Below the pieces are notes generated by a model. The model was not told where the DNA came from. It ran no database searches and worked only from the letters and a program-made list of their open reading frames with translations. A program made the position numbers and the translations under genes. 64,000 nt of DNA, taken from Devosia sp. GTDB taxonomy: Bacteria; Pseudomonadota; Alphaproteobacteria; Rhizobiales; Devosiaceae. Within the stretch, counting starts at the first letter, position 1; each line of letters opens with the position of its first letter. Below are positions 7,012-14,703 of the stretch, in pieces. The stretch is from contig NZ_JANQAH010000007.1 of assembly GCF_024707125.1 (NCBI RefSeq), forward strand, positions 186,001 to 250,000, read 5' to 3'.

Positions 7012-9135
7012 ATGGGTATTTTTGGCGCTCTTCAAAGTGCGGTTTCTGGCCTCAAGGCTCAGTCGCATGCCATGGAGAACATCTCGGGCAATATCGCCAA
7101 TTCGCAGACGATTGGCTACAAGCGTATCGACACCAGCTTTGTTGATATGATCCCCGACGCGCCCGTCAAGCAGCAGATTGCTGGCGCGGTCTCCTCCTAT
7201 TCGCGCTCGATGAATACGCTGCGCGGCGACATCCAGAATGCTGATACCGAAACCTACATGGCCCTCAACGGCAATGGTTTCTTCGTTACGGAAAAGGCCG
7301 ACGGTTCGGGCGGCACCTTCTACACCCGCCGCGGTGACTTCGACATCGACCGCAACGGCTACCTCGTCAACGGCGCAGGCTACCGGCTGACGGGCCTCGG
7401 CATGAACAATGGCGTTGTGACCGGTTCGGTCGCTGAAGCCGTCAAGATCGACAACTCGTTCCTCCCGGCCAAGCGCTCGACCACCATCAACTACCAGCTC
7501 AACCTGCCGCAAAGCCCGAAGACGGCTTCCTACGTGTCGACCACGCCGGGCAGCGAACTGCTGAAGCCCTGGAGCTATTCGGGCGACGTGATGGGGACCC
7601 CCATTGCGCCGAAAATCAGCGGCATGTCCCCTCAGCCGACCACCATTCCTGCCTATGGCTACGGTAACATCGTTGATCCCAATGCGCTTGCATCGACGTT
7701 GTCGATTCCGGACGGTCACCAGCTGACTATCGACATCCAGGGTACTACGCGCACATACACGTTCGGCCCCGTCGCTCCTCAGGTGCCGACCGCGCCACCT
7801 GTGACCATCGCCAGCATGCTTGCAGATATCGAGGGCAGGCTCCAGCTTGCGACGGGCGGGAACGAGCGCGTCGGTATCAAGGACGGCCGTGTGTTTGTCC
7901 AGCTGGACGCTGGCAGTACGGACACCCTTACTTTCGGCGGTACAGCGGCTCCCTTGCTTGGTCTGAGCACGGTCCAGTCAGCCATTCTGCCGGCCGCCTA
8001 CACCTCGGCCAATATGCCGGCCGACCTCATGGGTACCGGTGGTATTCACAACAAGACGCTGGACGTCACCGTCGGTGGTGTGACGCGCAAATATCTGCTC
8101 GATGCGACCGGCACGCTGACCGCTGGCTCGGGTGTGGTGAAGGTCGATGCTACCGGCTCGATGAAGGAAATGCTGGACGTCATCCAGGCCGATCTTCGCG
8201 CCTATGGCGGCGCCGGCGCGAGCGGTGCTACGGTGAACTGGGACACGACCAACGGTCTTGTCATCGACTTCCCTGGCAACTATCGGTCTGACGTTGCGAT
8301 AGCCGGCACTGCAGCTACGGCCTTGAACGTCGTGGGCTCGCAGAACGCCGCAACCGGCGCGTTGGCCAAAGTCTCCGCAGCCAATTCCGAACTGTTCGTC
8401 AAGGAGTCCATCTCCGGCGGCGGCATCACCGTCTACTCGCAGACCGGCGAGCCGGTGAACGTTCAGATGCGCTGGGCCAAAGTCTCCGACGAAGCTGGTA
8501 TTGCCACGTGGAGCCTGTTCTACGCGTCGGACTCCGCGCCTGGCGCAACTGACGCCTGGACCAAGATGGCCGACTACACCTTCGATCAGGGTGTGCTCTC
8601 AAACATCACTGGTAACGGCTCGGGCGTCACGGTGAGTGGTAAAGAGCGCCTGACCATCACCGATCTGTCTGTCAACGGCCGCAGCTTCGGCTCGATCACC
8701 GTTGATCACGGCCTCAAGGGCATGACCCAGTTTGCCGACAATTCCGGCATGGCCACCACCACCCAGCTCAAGCAGGACGGTTATGGCGCCGGCGAGTTCA
8801 TCTCGGTTGGTATTTCCGACGAAGGCCAGGTGATCGCCTCCTACACCAATGGCGAAACCCGCGCCGTGGCCCAGATCATCACCGCCAGCTTCTCCAACCC
8901 CAACGCCCTGAAGCGCGGCGATGGCGGTGCCTACACGGCCACCACCGAATCCGGCGAAGCCATTATCAACCAGTCGGGCGAAGGCATCGTGGGCTCCTCC
9001 ACCGAAGCCTCCAACACTGACATCTCGGAAGAATTCACCAAGCTGATCGTCACCCAGCAGGCCTACTCGGCCAATACCAAGATCGTGACCGCAGCCGACG
9101 AGATGCTTCAGGAAGCTCTCAACATGATCCGCTGA
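7012..9135 (+). CDS. flgE: flagellar hook protein FlgE, enlarged
   Basis: This 707-residue protein is the structural subunit of the flagellar hook. The N-terminus (ALQSAVSGLKAQSHAMENIS, then GNIANSQTIGYKRID) is the conserved axial-family D0 segment. The C-terminus (EEFTKLIVTQQAYSANTKIV, then TAADEMLQEALNMI) is its partner. Most hooks have 400-600 residues, so this one is long. The extra length is a central insert of two similar blocks starting at residues 238 and 350, each a beta hairpin (LTIDIQGTTRTYTF; LDVTVGGVTRKYLL), a helix with a MLxxI core, and further strands. A sigma-54 promoter lies just upstream. flgK and flgL follow on the same strand. Confidence 0.95.
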   Translation: MGIFGALQSAVSGLKAQSHAMENISGNIANSQTIGYKRIDTSFVDMIPDAPVKQQIAGAVSSYSRSMNTLRGDIQNADTETYMALNGNGFFVTEKADGSGGTFYTRRGDFDIDRNGYLVNGAGYRLTGLGMNNGVVTGSVAEAVKIDNSFLPAKRSTTINYQLNLPQSPKTASYVSTTPGSELLKPWSYSGDVMGTPIAPKISGMSPQPTTIPAYGYGNIVDPNALASTLSIPDGHQLTIDIQGTTRTYTFGPVAPQVPTAPPVTIASMLADIEGRLQLATGGNERVGIKDGRVFVQLDAGSTDTLTFGGTAAPLLGLSTVQSAILPAAYTSANMPADLMGTGGIHNKTLDVTVGGVTRKYLLDATGTLTAGSGVVKVDATGSMKEMLDVIQADLRAYGGAGASGATVNWDTTNGLVIDFPGNYRSDVAIAGTAATALNVVGSQNAATGALAKVSAANSELFVKESISGGGITVYSQTGEPVNVQMRWAKVSDEAGIATWSLFYASDSAPGATDAWTKMADYTFDQGVLSNITGNGSGVTVSGKERLTITDLSVNGRSFGSITVDHGLKGMTQFADNSGMATTTQLKQDGYGAGEFISVGISDEGQVIASYTNGETRAVAQIITASFSNPNALKRGDGGAYTATTESGEAIINQSGEGIVGSSTEASNTDISEEFTKLIVTQQAYSANTKIVTAADEMLQEALNMIR

Positions 9136-9249
9136 GGCAAGCCAATGCTTTTGGAATGCGGCACATCTTCCTACCGGCCTTTCGGGCTGTCTGGCCGGTT
9201 AATGCCCTGCCCGGGCGGGGAGAACCGCAGCATTCCCTTTTTATCCATG

Positions 9250-9271
9250 GTCCCGGCGCATGCGCCGGGAC
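9250..9271. repeat. 22-bp perfect palindrome between flgE and flgK
   Basis: A perfect inverted repeat centred on GCATGC with arms GTCCCGGCGCA. T-runs lie before it, not after, so it is not a standard plus-strand terminator. The flgE-flgK gap (9136-9350) otherwise holds smaller GC-rich hairpins and no gene. flgK may be read through from flgE. Confidence 0.55.
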
Positions 9272-9350
9272 TCGCCATTTCTCAGATTCGCCGTGTCTTC
9301 GGTCTGGCCATTAGCGCCTTGCAGAGGTTCGGCACCAAAGGAGACCCGCT

Positions 9351-11213
9351 ATGGGTTTGACGGTTGCAATCGGGAATGCGCTTTCCGGCCTCAAGGCCAG
9401 CCAAACGGCGCTGGAAGTCATTTCCCGCAATATCTCGAATGCCGGTACCCCCGGCTATCACAAGCAGACGCTCAACGTCGTTGAAGTCGGCCGTGGCGAC
9501 AATTCCTATGTCCGCGCCGGCAATGTCGACCGTGCCTTCGACTCCATCCTGCAGAATTACTACACCAAGCAGGTGCCGGAGACGGCCTATTCGGTGACGC
9601 GCGCCACTTTCATGGATCGCATGCAGACCTCGCTCGGCAAGCCGGGCAGTGCTGGTTCCATGGATACCATGCTGGGCAAGCTGCAGAACGCACTCGATGC
9701 CCTGGCGACGAGCCCGGACAACTACGCGACCCGCGCCGATGTGGTCACCAAGGCCACCGACATGGCCAATACGCTGAACCAGCTCTCGAAAGAGGTGCAG
9801 GCGATGCGGCGCGAGGCCGAGACCCGGATGGCGTCGACGGTCGACCAGGTCAATTCCATGCTCACCTCGCTGCGCGACGTGAACCTGGTGCTGGCCGACT
9901 ATGGCGTCGACCAGAACACGCGCAATAGCCTGCTCGACCAGCGCGACCGCCTCGTCTCCGGCCTCTCAGAAACGATGGATCTTCGGGTCGACTACAATCC
10001 CGACGGCACCGTGCGCCTCGCCACCCGCTCCGGCGCGGCGCTGCTCGACGTAAAGCCCTCGCTGCTCGTCTTCGAACAGGCGGGTTCGCTGACCCCGACC
10101 ACCGAGTTCAACGTCGACGACAGCAAGAACGGCGTCGGCAAGCTCATCATCGAGACGCCGAACGGCACCCGCATCGATCTCGTCAAGGACGGCGCGATCC
10201 GCTCGGGTTCGCTCGGCGCCCTGATCGAACTGCGTGACACGACCCTGCAGGATGCCCAGCGTCAGCTCGATGACGTCGCCGCAGCCCTGGCCCAGGTCTT
10301 TTCCTCGGCGCAGGAGCCCGGCACGGCTGTCGCCGGTCCGCCGTCGGGTTTCGACATGGACCTCAGCAAGCTCCAGGATGGCGACGATTTCACCATCAAG
10401 TACCGCGGCAATGACGGCGTCGAACGCACCGCGAAGGTCGTTCGCGTCGATGACCCGGCAAAACTCCCGCTGACCAGCCCTGACAGCTTCGGCAATCAGG
10501 TCGTGGGCGTTCGTTTCGCCGGCAATGGTGTCGCCGGTAGCGTCGACATGTCCTACATCACCAGCGTACTCAACTCGTCGCTGACCGTCGGCCCGACGTT
10601 CTCGGGTACGGGCTCGACGCTGGAAGTGCGCGCCAATGGCAACGGCACGCCGATCAACGCCTCCACCCGCTGGACCGCCACGGACCTGCAGGGCGGACAG
10701 ATGGGCATGCCGCTCTTCCTCGATGCCGAGGGCAAGCCCTTCACCAACTCGCTGTCGGGCTCTGGGCAGCGTCTCGGCTTTGCCGGCCGCATCACCATCA
10801 ATCCCGCCGTCGTCGCCGACAATACGCTGTTGGTCAACTACAGCGCGACCACGGCCTCGGGCGACAGCAAGCGCGTCGACTACATCACCGAACAGTTCAA
10901 CAACATGCGGTTCGGTTCGAACTCGCAGGTCGGGGCCAAGAGTGGCGGTTTCCGCCTGTCGGGCTCGTTGAGCGACATGGTCTCGCAGGTGATGGAATAC
11001 CAAGGCAGCTCCATCCAGACGGCGCTGTCGGCCAGCGAAACCAATAGCCAGACGCTCGATGCCATCACTTCGCGCATGGAAGAGAGCTATGGCGTCGATA
11101 TCAACGAGGAAGTGGCCAGGCTGATGGAGTTGCAGAACGCCTATGCCGCCAATGCCCGCGTTGCCTCGGTCGTGCAGGAATTGCTCGACACCCTCATGCA
11201 GTCGTTCACGTAA
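9351..11213 (+). CDS. flgK: flagellar hook-associated protein 1 FlgK
   Basis: The protein has 620 residues and forms the first layer of the hook-filament junction. The N-terminus (LSGLKASQTALEVISRNISN, followed by AGTPGYHKQ) is the axial D0 motif with the ...N.gTPGY signature of FlgK. The C-terminus (EEVARLMELQNAYAANARVA) is the matching helix. Length is within the normal FlgK range. A GGAGA ribosome site precedes the ATG. It is followed 14 bp later by the FlgL-like gene, which is consistent with the usual flgK-flgL pairing. Confidence 0.95.
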   Translation: MGLTVAIGNALSGLKASQTALEVISRNISNAGTPGYHKQTLNVVEVGRGDNSYVRAGNVDRAFDSILQNYYTKQVPETAYSVTRATFMDRMQTSLGKPGSAGSMDTMLGKLQNALDALATSPDNYATRADVVTKATDMANTLNQLSKEVQAMRREAETRMASTVDQVNSMLTSLRDVNLVLADYGVDQNTRNSLLDQRDRLVSGLSETMDLRVDYNPDGTVRLATRSGAALLDVKPSLLVFEQAGSLTPTTEFNVDDSKNGVGKLIIETPNGTRIDLVKDGAIRSGSLGALIELRDTTLQDAQRQLDDVAAALAQVFSSAQEPGTAVAGPPSGFDMDLSKLQDGDDFTIKYRGNDGVERTAKVVRVDDPAKLPLTSPDSFGNQVVGVRFAGNGVAGSVDMSYITSVLNSSLTVGPTFSGTGSTLEVRANGNGTPINASTRWTATDLQGGQMGMPLFLDAEGKPFTNSLSGSGQRLGFAGRITINPAVVADNTLLVNYSATTASGDSKRVDYITEQFNNMRFGSNSQVGAKSGGFRLSGSLSDMVSQVMEYQGSSIQTALSASETNSQTLDAITSRMEESYGVDINEEVARLMELQNAYAANARVASVVQELLDTLMQSFT

Positions 11214-11227
11214 GGGGCTGAGTTCAG

Positions 11228-13432
11228 ATGCTGATCAATAAATCCATGTATCCGGTCAATGCGGGCTACAGCGCCATCTCGACCATGCAGAACCAGCTCG
11301 GCAAGCTCCAGACCCAACTTGGGTCTGGAGAAAAGTCGCAGACCCTTGCCGAAATGGGCTTTGACCGCACCGTGTCGCTCGCGACGCGCAACCGTCTGAC
11401 CAAGCTCGATTCCTTCGCGGCCAATATCGACACGGTCAATCTCCGGCTCAACTTCCTCGACCAGGGCTTTACGTCCCTCGCCAAGCTCAAGTCCGAGACC
11501 CGGACGTCGGCGACGCCCACCAGCTATGGCGAGAACAATCTGACCATGGTGAGCCTGCAGAAGGACTCGCAGAACCGCCTGTCGCAGCTGCTCGAAACGC
11601 TGAACCTCAGTGTCGCGGGCCGCTATCTCATGGGCGGCAACAAGACCGACAGCGCGCCGGTCGCCACCTATGACCAGATCATGTATGGCGAAGGCACTGC
11701 CGACGGCTATCTCCGCGTCGCCGAAGAACGCCGCAAGGCGGATCTGGGCGCCGACTCCGCCGATACGCTCTCCAATGTCGGCCTGCCGCGCTCGAAGGTT
11801 CTCGGTCCCTGGGAGAACAAGCTCGTTCTCTCCTCGGCCGAATTCGACCGGTTCGGCTACAAGCTCATGTCGATCTCGGGCAATACGGACACGACACAGA
11901 CTTCCGGGCCGACCGCTGACCCGTTGGCGCCCACCGTGCAGGTAAGCGCACAGCCGGCACCGGGCGACATCGTCTCGTTCACGATGACGCGTCGCGACGG
12001 CAGCACGCAGACCTTCTCTGCCCAGGCCGTGGCCGGTGCGGCCGACGCTGATGCAGTACCGCCGCAGTACACGATTGGCGGTACGCTGGAACAGACGGCC
12101 GGCAATCTTGAAGACCTCATGGGCCAGAAGCTCGGGAACCTCGAGAATTTCAAGGTTATCACCCCCTCCGATGCCGACGTGAAGGTGATTGGCTACACCG
12201 ATGGCATGAATTCGGTTTCGGTCACCTTCGGCAAGCAGCCCGTGGATGGCGAAGTCATCACCATCGGCGTCAAGGACAATCAGGGCGTTACGCGGGACTT
12301 CCAGTTCAAGGCGGTCACGGGTCCGGTCAATCCAGCGGCAAATCCGCCGGAATACCTCATCGGCGCCGATCGCAAGGAAACGCTCAAGAACCTCCAGGGT
12401 CTCATCGAGACGGAGATGGGAGGGCTCACGGCACCGGTGAAGATGGGTCGGCTGACGGCCGGCGTGGATCCCGGCAACAATCGGATCGTCAACATCGCCG
12501 AACAGAGCCCGCCGACCATCTTCGGCTACAAGCTGTCCTCGGCTTCGACGACCAGCAGCAAGATCAATGTCAGTGCGATTGCCGGCAACCCGGCAAGCAT
12601 GAGCGTTGAATTCATGGACAATCCGCGTGCCGGCGAATCCGTGACCATTAACCTCAAGATGCCGGATGGCACCAGCACGCCGATCGTACTGCAGGCCGTT
12701 GATCGCGAACCGGTTACCGGCCAGTTCGTTATCGGCGCCACGCCAGAGGAAACCACGGCCAATTTCGAAGCAGCCCTGAAGCTCAAGCTCGACCAGACCA
12801 GCAAGACTGAACTGGTCGCCGCCTCCAGCTACGCTGCAGCCGACGACTTCTTCACCACCGACGGGGTGGCGCGCCGCATCGATCTTTCGGGCGGCAACCC
12901 GGAAACCGCGACGGTCTTTGCGGCACCCAATACCCGTGAGACGGTGAAGTGGTACACGGGCGAAATCGGCACTACCGGTGACAATCCGCGCCTGTCGGCG
13001 ACCGCCCAGGTCGACGATTCCACCAAGGTCGGCTATGGCGTCCGCGCTAACGAGACGGGCCTGCGTGACCTGGTCAAGACGCTCGCGGCCATGAGCTCGC
13101 AGGAATACGACATCAACGACACGACCTCGAAGGCGCGCTTTAGCGCCATGGTCGAGCGGCAGATGGCGACAACCTCGAGCGCCACGGCGACAAACAAGGG
13201 TTCGATCGAGCAGATCGGCCTCGAACTGGGCGTGGTTCGCGCCACGACCGGCGGCGCCGCCGAGCGCAATACCGCCGCTTCCGGCCAGCTTGAAACGCTG
13301 CTGAGCCAGGTCGAGACGGTGAGCATGGAAGAAACCGTGATGCAGCTTCTGGCGCTCAAGACGCGCCTCGAAGCCAGCTACCAGACAACGGCGACGGTGG
13401 CCGGTCTGAGCCTCGTCAACTACCTCAAATAG
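11228..13432 (+). CDS. flgL: flagellar hook-associated protein 3 FlgL with three internal repeats
   Basis: The 734-residue protein should form the second hook-filament junction layer. Residues 1-200 (starting MLINKSMYPVNAGYSAISTM) and the C-terminus (EETVMQLLALKTRLEASYQT) are flagellin-like D0/D1 helices of FlgL. Ordinary FlgL proteins have about 300-350 residues. The extra length is three tandem units of 111-112 residues beginning at residues 209, 321 and 432. Each begins (F/I)GY and holds a strand pair ending in DG or DNQG, an aromatic strand, then YxIG...ET...N and a helix. The module lies where flagellins have their surface domains. Position after flgK supports the call. Confidence 0.9.
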   Translation: MLINKSMYPVNAGYSAISTMQNQLGKLQTQLGSGEKSQTLAEMGFDRTVSLATRNRLTKLDSFAANIDTVNLRLNFLDQGFTSLAKLKSETRTSATPTSYGENNLTMVSLQKDSQNRLSQLLETLNLSVAGRYLMGGNKTDSAPVATYDQIMYGEGTADGYLRVAEERRKADLGADSADTLSNVGLPRSKVLGPWENKLVLSSAEFDRFGYKLMSISGNTDTTQTSGPTADPLAPTVQVSAQPAPGDIVSFTMTRRDGSTQTFSAQAVAGAADADAVPPQYTIGGTLEQTAGNLEDLMGQKLGNLENFKVITPSDADVKVIGYTDGMNSVSVTFGKQPVDGEVITIGVKDNQGVTRDFQFKAVTGPVNPAANPPEYLIGADRKETLKNLQGLIETEMGGLTAPVKMGRLTAGVDPGNNRIVNIAEQSPPTIFGYKLSSASTTSSKINVSAIAGNPASMSVEFMDNPRAGESVTINLKMPDGTSTPIVLQAVDREPVTGQFVIGATPEETTANFEAALKLKLDQTSKTELVAASSYAAADDFFTTDGVARRIDLSGGNPETATVFAAPNTRETVKWYTGEIGTTGDNPRLSATAQVDDSTKVGYGVRANETGLRDLVKTLAAMSSQEYDINDTTSKARFSAMVERQMATTSSATATNKGSIEQIGLELGVVRATTGGAAERNTAASGQLETLLSQVETVSMEETVMQLLALKTRLEASYQTTATVAGLSLVNYLK

Positions 13433-13474
13433 GCGCCAGAAGGCGTCCTAGTGGCCAGAAGGCCGAAACGAATA

Positions 13475-13505
13475 CGGGGCGCGCAAGCGCCCCGTTTTGT
13501 TTTTG
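13475..13505 (+). terminator. rho-independent terminator after flgL
   Basis: The stem CGGGGCGC / GCGCCCCG has a GCAA loop and is followed by GTTTTGTTTTT. It closes the flgE-flgK-flgL run. Confidence 0.85.
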
Positions 13506-13686
13506 GGAGGATCTTTGTGCGGGCGGAAGCTACTCAAGCAAGGCGTCCGTATCGCCTTTGACTCCCCACCACCGCGCTGTCCTCGGCCAAGCCCGAGGGC
13601 AGTGTAGTGGGTTTGGCGACGGAGGGTAACCGAGCCCTGCCTAGCCGGGCCCAGCCGCCGGCGCCACGCAAGCTGACACCACAAAC

Positions 13687-13714
13687 AAAAAGGCCCCCGG
13701 TTACATCCGGAGGC
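13687..13714 (-). terminator. terminator after flaF
   Basis: On the minus strand, GCCTCCGG and CCGGGGGC pair with one mismatch around a 6-nt loop, then a T-run follows. It lies 43 bp beyond the flaF stop. Confidence 0.7.
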
Positions 13715-13756
13715 TCTTGTCATCGCATCTAGGCGATCTTGTGGGCGCTGGCCTTA

Positions 13757-14137
13757 TCAGGCTTCTTCTGCACCGCGCAGGCCGGCTGCGAGCTGGCGAT
13801 TGATATTGATCAGCGGCAGCAGTTTGGCCTTGATCGGGTCGATGTGTAGTTCACGGGTTTCGTTCATCACGAACAGACCGAGATCTGCAATGTTCTGGCG
13901 AACCTGGGCGGGAAGGGGGTTGTCCTCGCGGGTAACCGAGGTGAGGAAGATATTCCAGATGCGGCGGTTGAAGAGCAGAGCCTCCTGGAGGCTGTCCTGC
14001 TTCAGGTCCCATGCGTCGTGGATAAGCTGGAGATTGGCAGCCGCCCGCGACAGCAGATTGGCTTCGCGATCACGCGGGGCTTCCGTTTTGCGGGCTACCT
14101 GTTGGTATGCCTGCGCTCCCTGATGGTACATTTGCAA
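13757..14137 (-). CDS. flaF: flagellar biosynthesis regulator FlaF
   Basis: The protein has 126 residues. Its sequence (YHQGAQAYQQVARKTEAPRD at the start; LLFNRRIWNIFLTSVTREDN in the middle; LPAQVRQNIADLGLFV) matches FlaF. In Caulobacter FlaF is needed for flagellin secretion or translation and works against FlbT. It overlaps the 3' end of flbT by 68 bp in another frame, an unusually long overlap that would couple the two. The start could be either of two close ATGs (14137 or 14131). Confidence 0.9.
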   Translation of the reverse strand: MQMYHQGAQAYQQVARKTEAPRDREANLLSRAAANLQLIHDAWDLKQDSLQEALLFNRRIWNIFLTSVTREDNPLPAQVRQNIADLGLFVMNETRELHIDPIKAKLLPLININRQLAAGLRGAEEA

Positions 14138-14507
14138 GAAGGTCCTGTTCGTACTGAATTAACTTGCGGGCTGCCTTGAGAGCTTTGTACAGCGCGCCGG
14201 TTAAAATCTCGTTGTTGATCCCGTTTATGAGCGTGATCATCGAGGGTGCAGCCTGGATTATCTCATTGACAAGACGGAAGTATTCGTCGCGGAGCCGCGC
14301 CGTGTCGTCCTCGAGATACATCAGTTGTACGGCCAGGTAGATGCGCTTTGCGGGCGTATCTGCCGTGGCGATGGTCAGGATATCCTTTTCGCGCAGGATG
14401 GGCGCCTTGCCGTCGATGAAGAGCCGAGTCCGCTGGTCGGAATTGGTAATGATGCACTGCCCGATGATGAGACGCTCGCCGGGCTTGAGTTCGACTTTTA
14501 GGGACAT
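14070..14507 (-). CDS. flbT: flagellin-mRNA regulator FlbT
   Basis: This 145-residue protein begins MSLKVELKPGERLIIGQCII, the diagnostic FlbT start, and keeps the central helix (LAVQLMYLEDDTARLRDEYF). In Caulobacter FlbT binds the 5' untranslated region of flagellin mRNA and promotes its decay until the hook is complete. The last 15 or so residues are a Ser/Gly/Pro-rich tail, encoded in the stretch shared with flaF. The flbT-flaF pair stands next to the flagellin genes, its expected targets. Confidence 0.92.
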   Translation of the reverse strand: MSLKVELKPGERLIIGQCIITNSDQRTRLFIDGKAPILREKDILTIATADTPAKRIYLAVQLMYLEDDTARLRDEYFRLVNEIIQAAPSMITLINGINNEILTGALYKALKAARKLIQYEQDLLANVPSGSAGIPTGSPQNGSPA

Positions 14508-14654
14508 GGGCTCTGGTTTCCTGTTCTGGGAATGCCGCCGTTCGTCTGGCGGGCTTAGGGATGGATAGCAGTCGCGGTCGACGGACGCCAGCGACTAAAG
14601 GGCGGAGCGGGCAGGGGAATCACGCCTGAGATGATTCTCATCTGGCCAAAAGAA

Positions 14655-14679
14655 GAAGGCGGGCTTGTGGCCCGCCTTC
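14655..14679 (-). terminator. hairpin terminator after the large flagellin gene
   Basis: A 10-bp perfect stem, GAAGGCGGGC / GCCCGCCTTC, with a 5-nt loop lies 25 bp past the flagellin stop. On the minus strand it is followed by a short T-rich stretch (TTCTTTTGG). Confidence 0.75.
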
Positions 14680-14703
14680 CTTTCGTCGTTATGAAGTTTG
14701 CGA

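Larger units (their letters stand above)
13433..13756. other. intergenic region between convergent flgL and flaF
   Basis: No gene is seen. It holds the flgL terminator (13475-13505), the flaF terminator (13687-13714) and, near 13581-13599, a small GC palindrome (CCTCGG-n-CCGAGG) resembling the one at 17516-17536. All open frames here are short and lack ribosome sites. Confidence 0.6.

Noticed and set aside
9136..9350. sigma-54 promoter for flgK
   Set aside because: GG-N10-GC occurs once (CCGGTTAATGCCCTGCC), but the -24 element does not match TGGCAC; flgK may be read from the flgE promoter.
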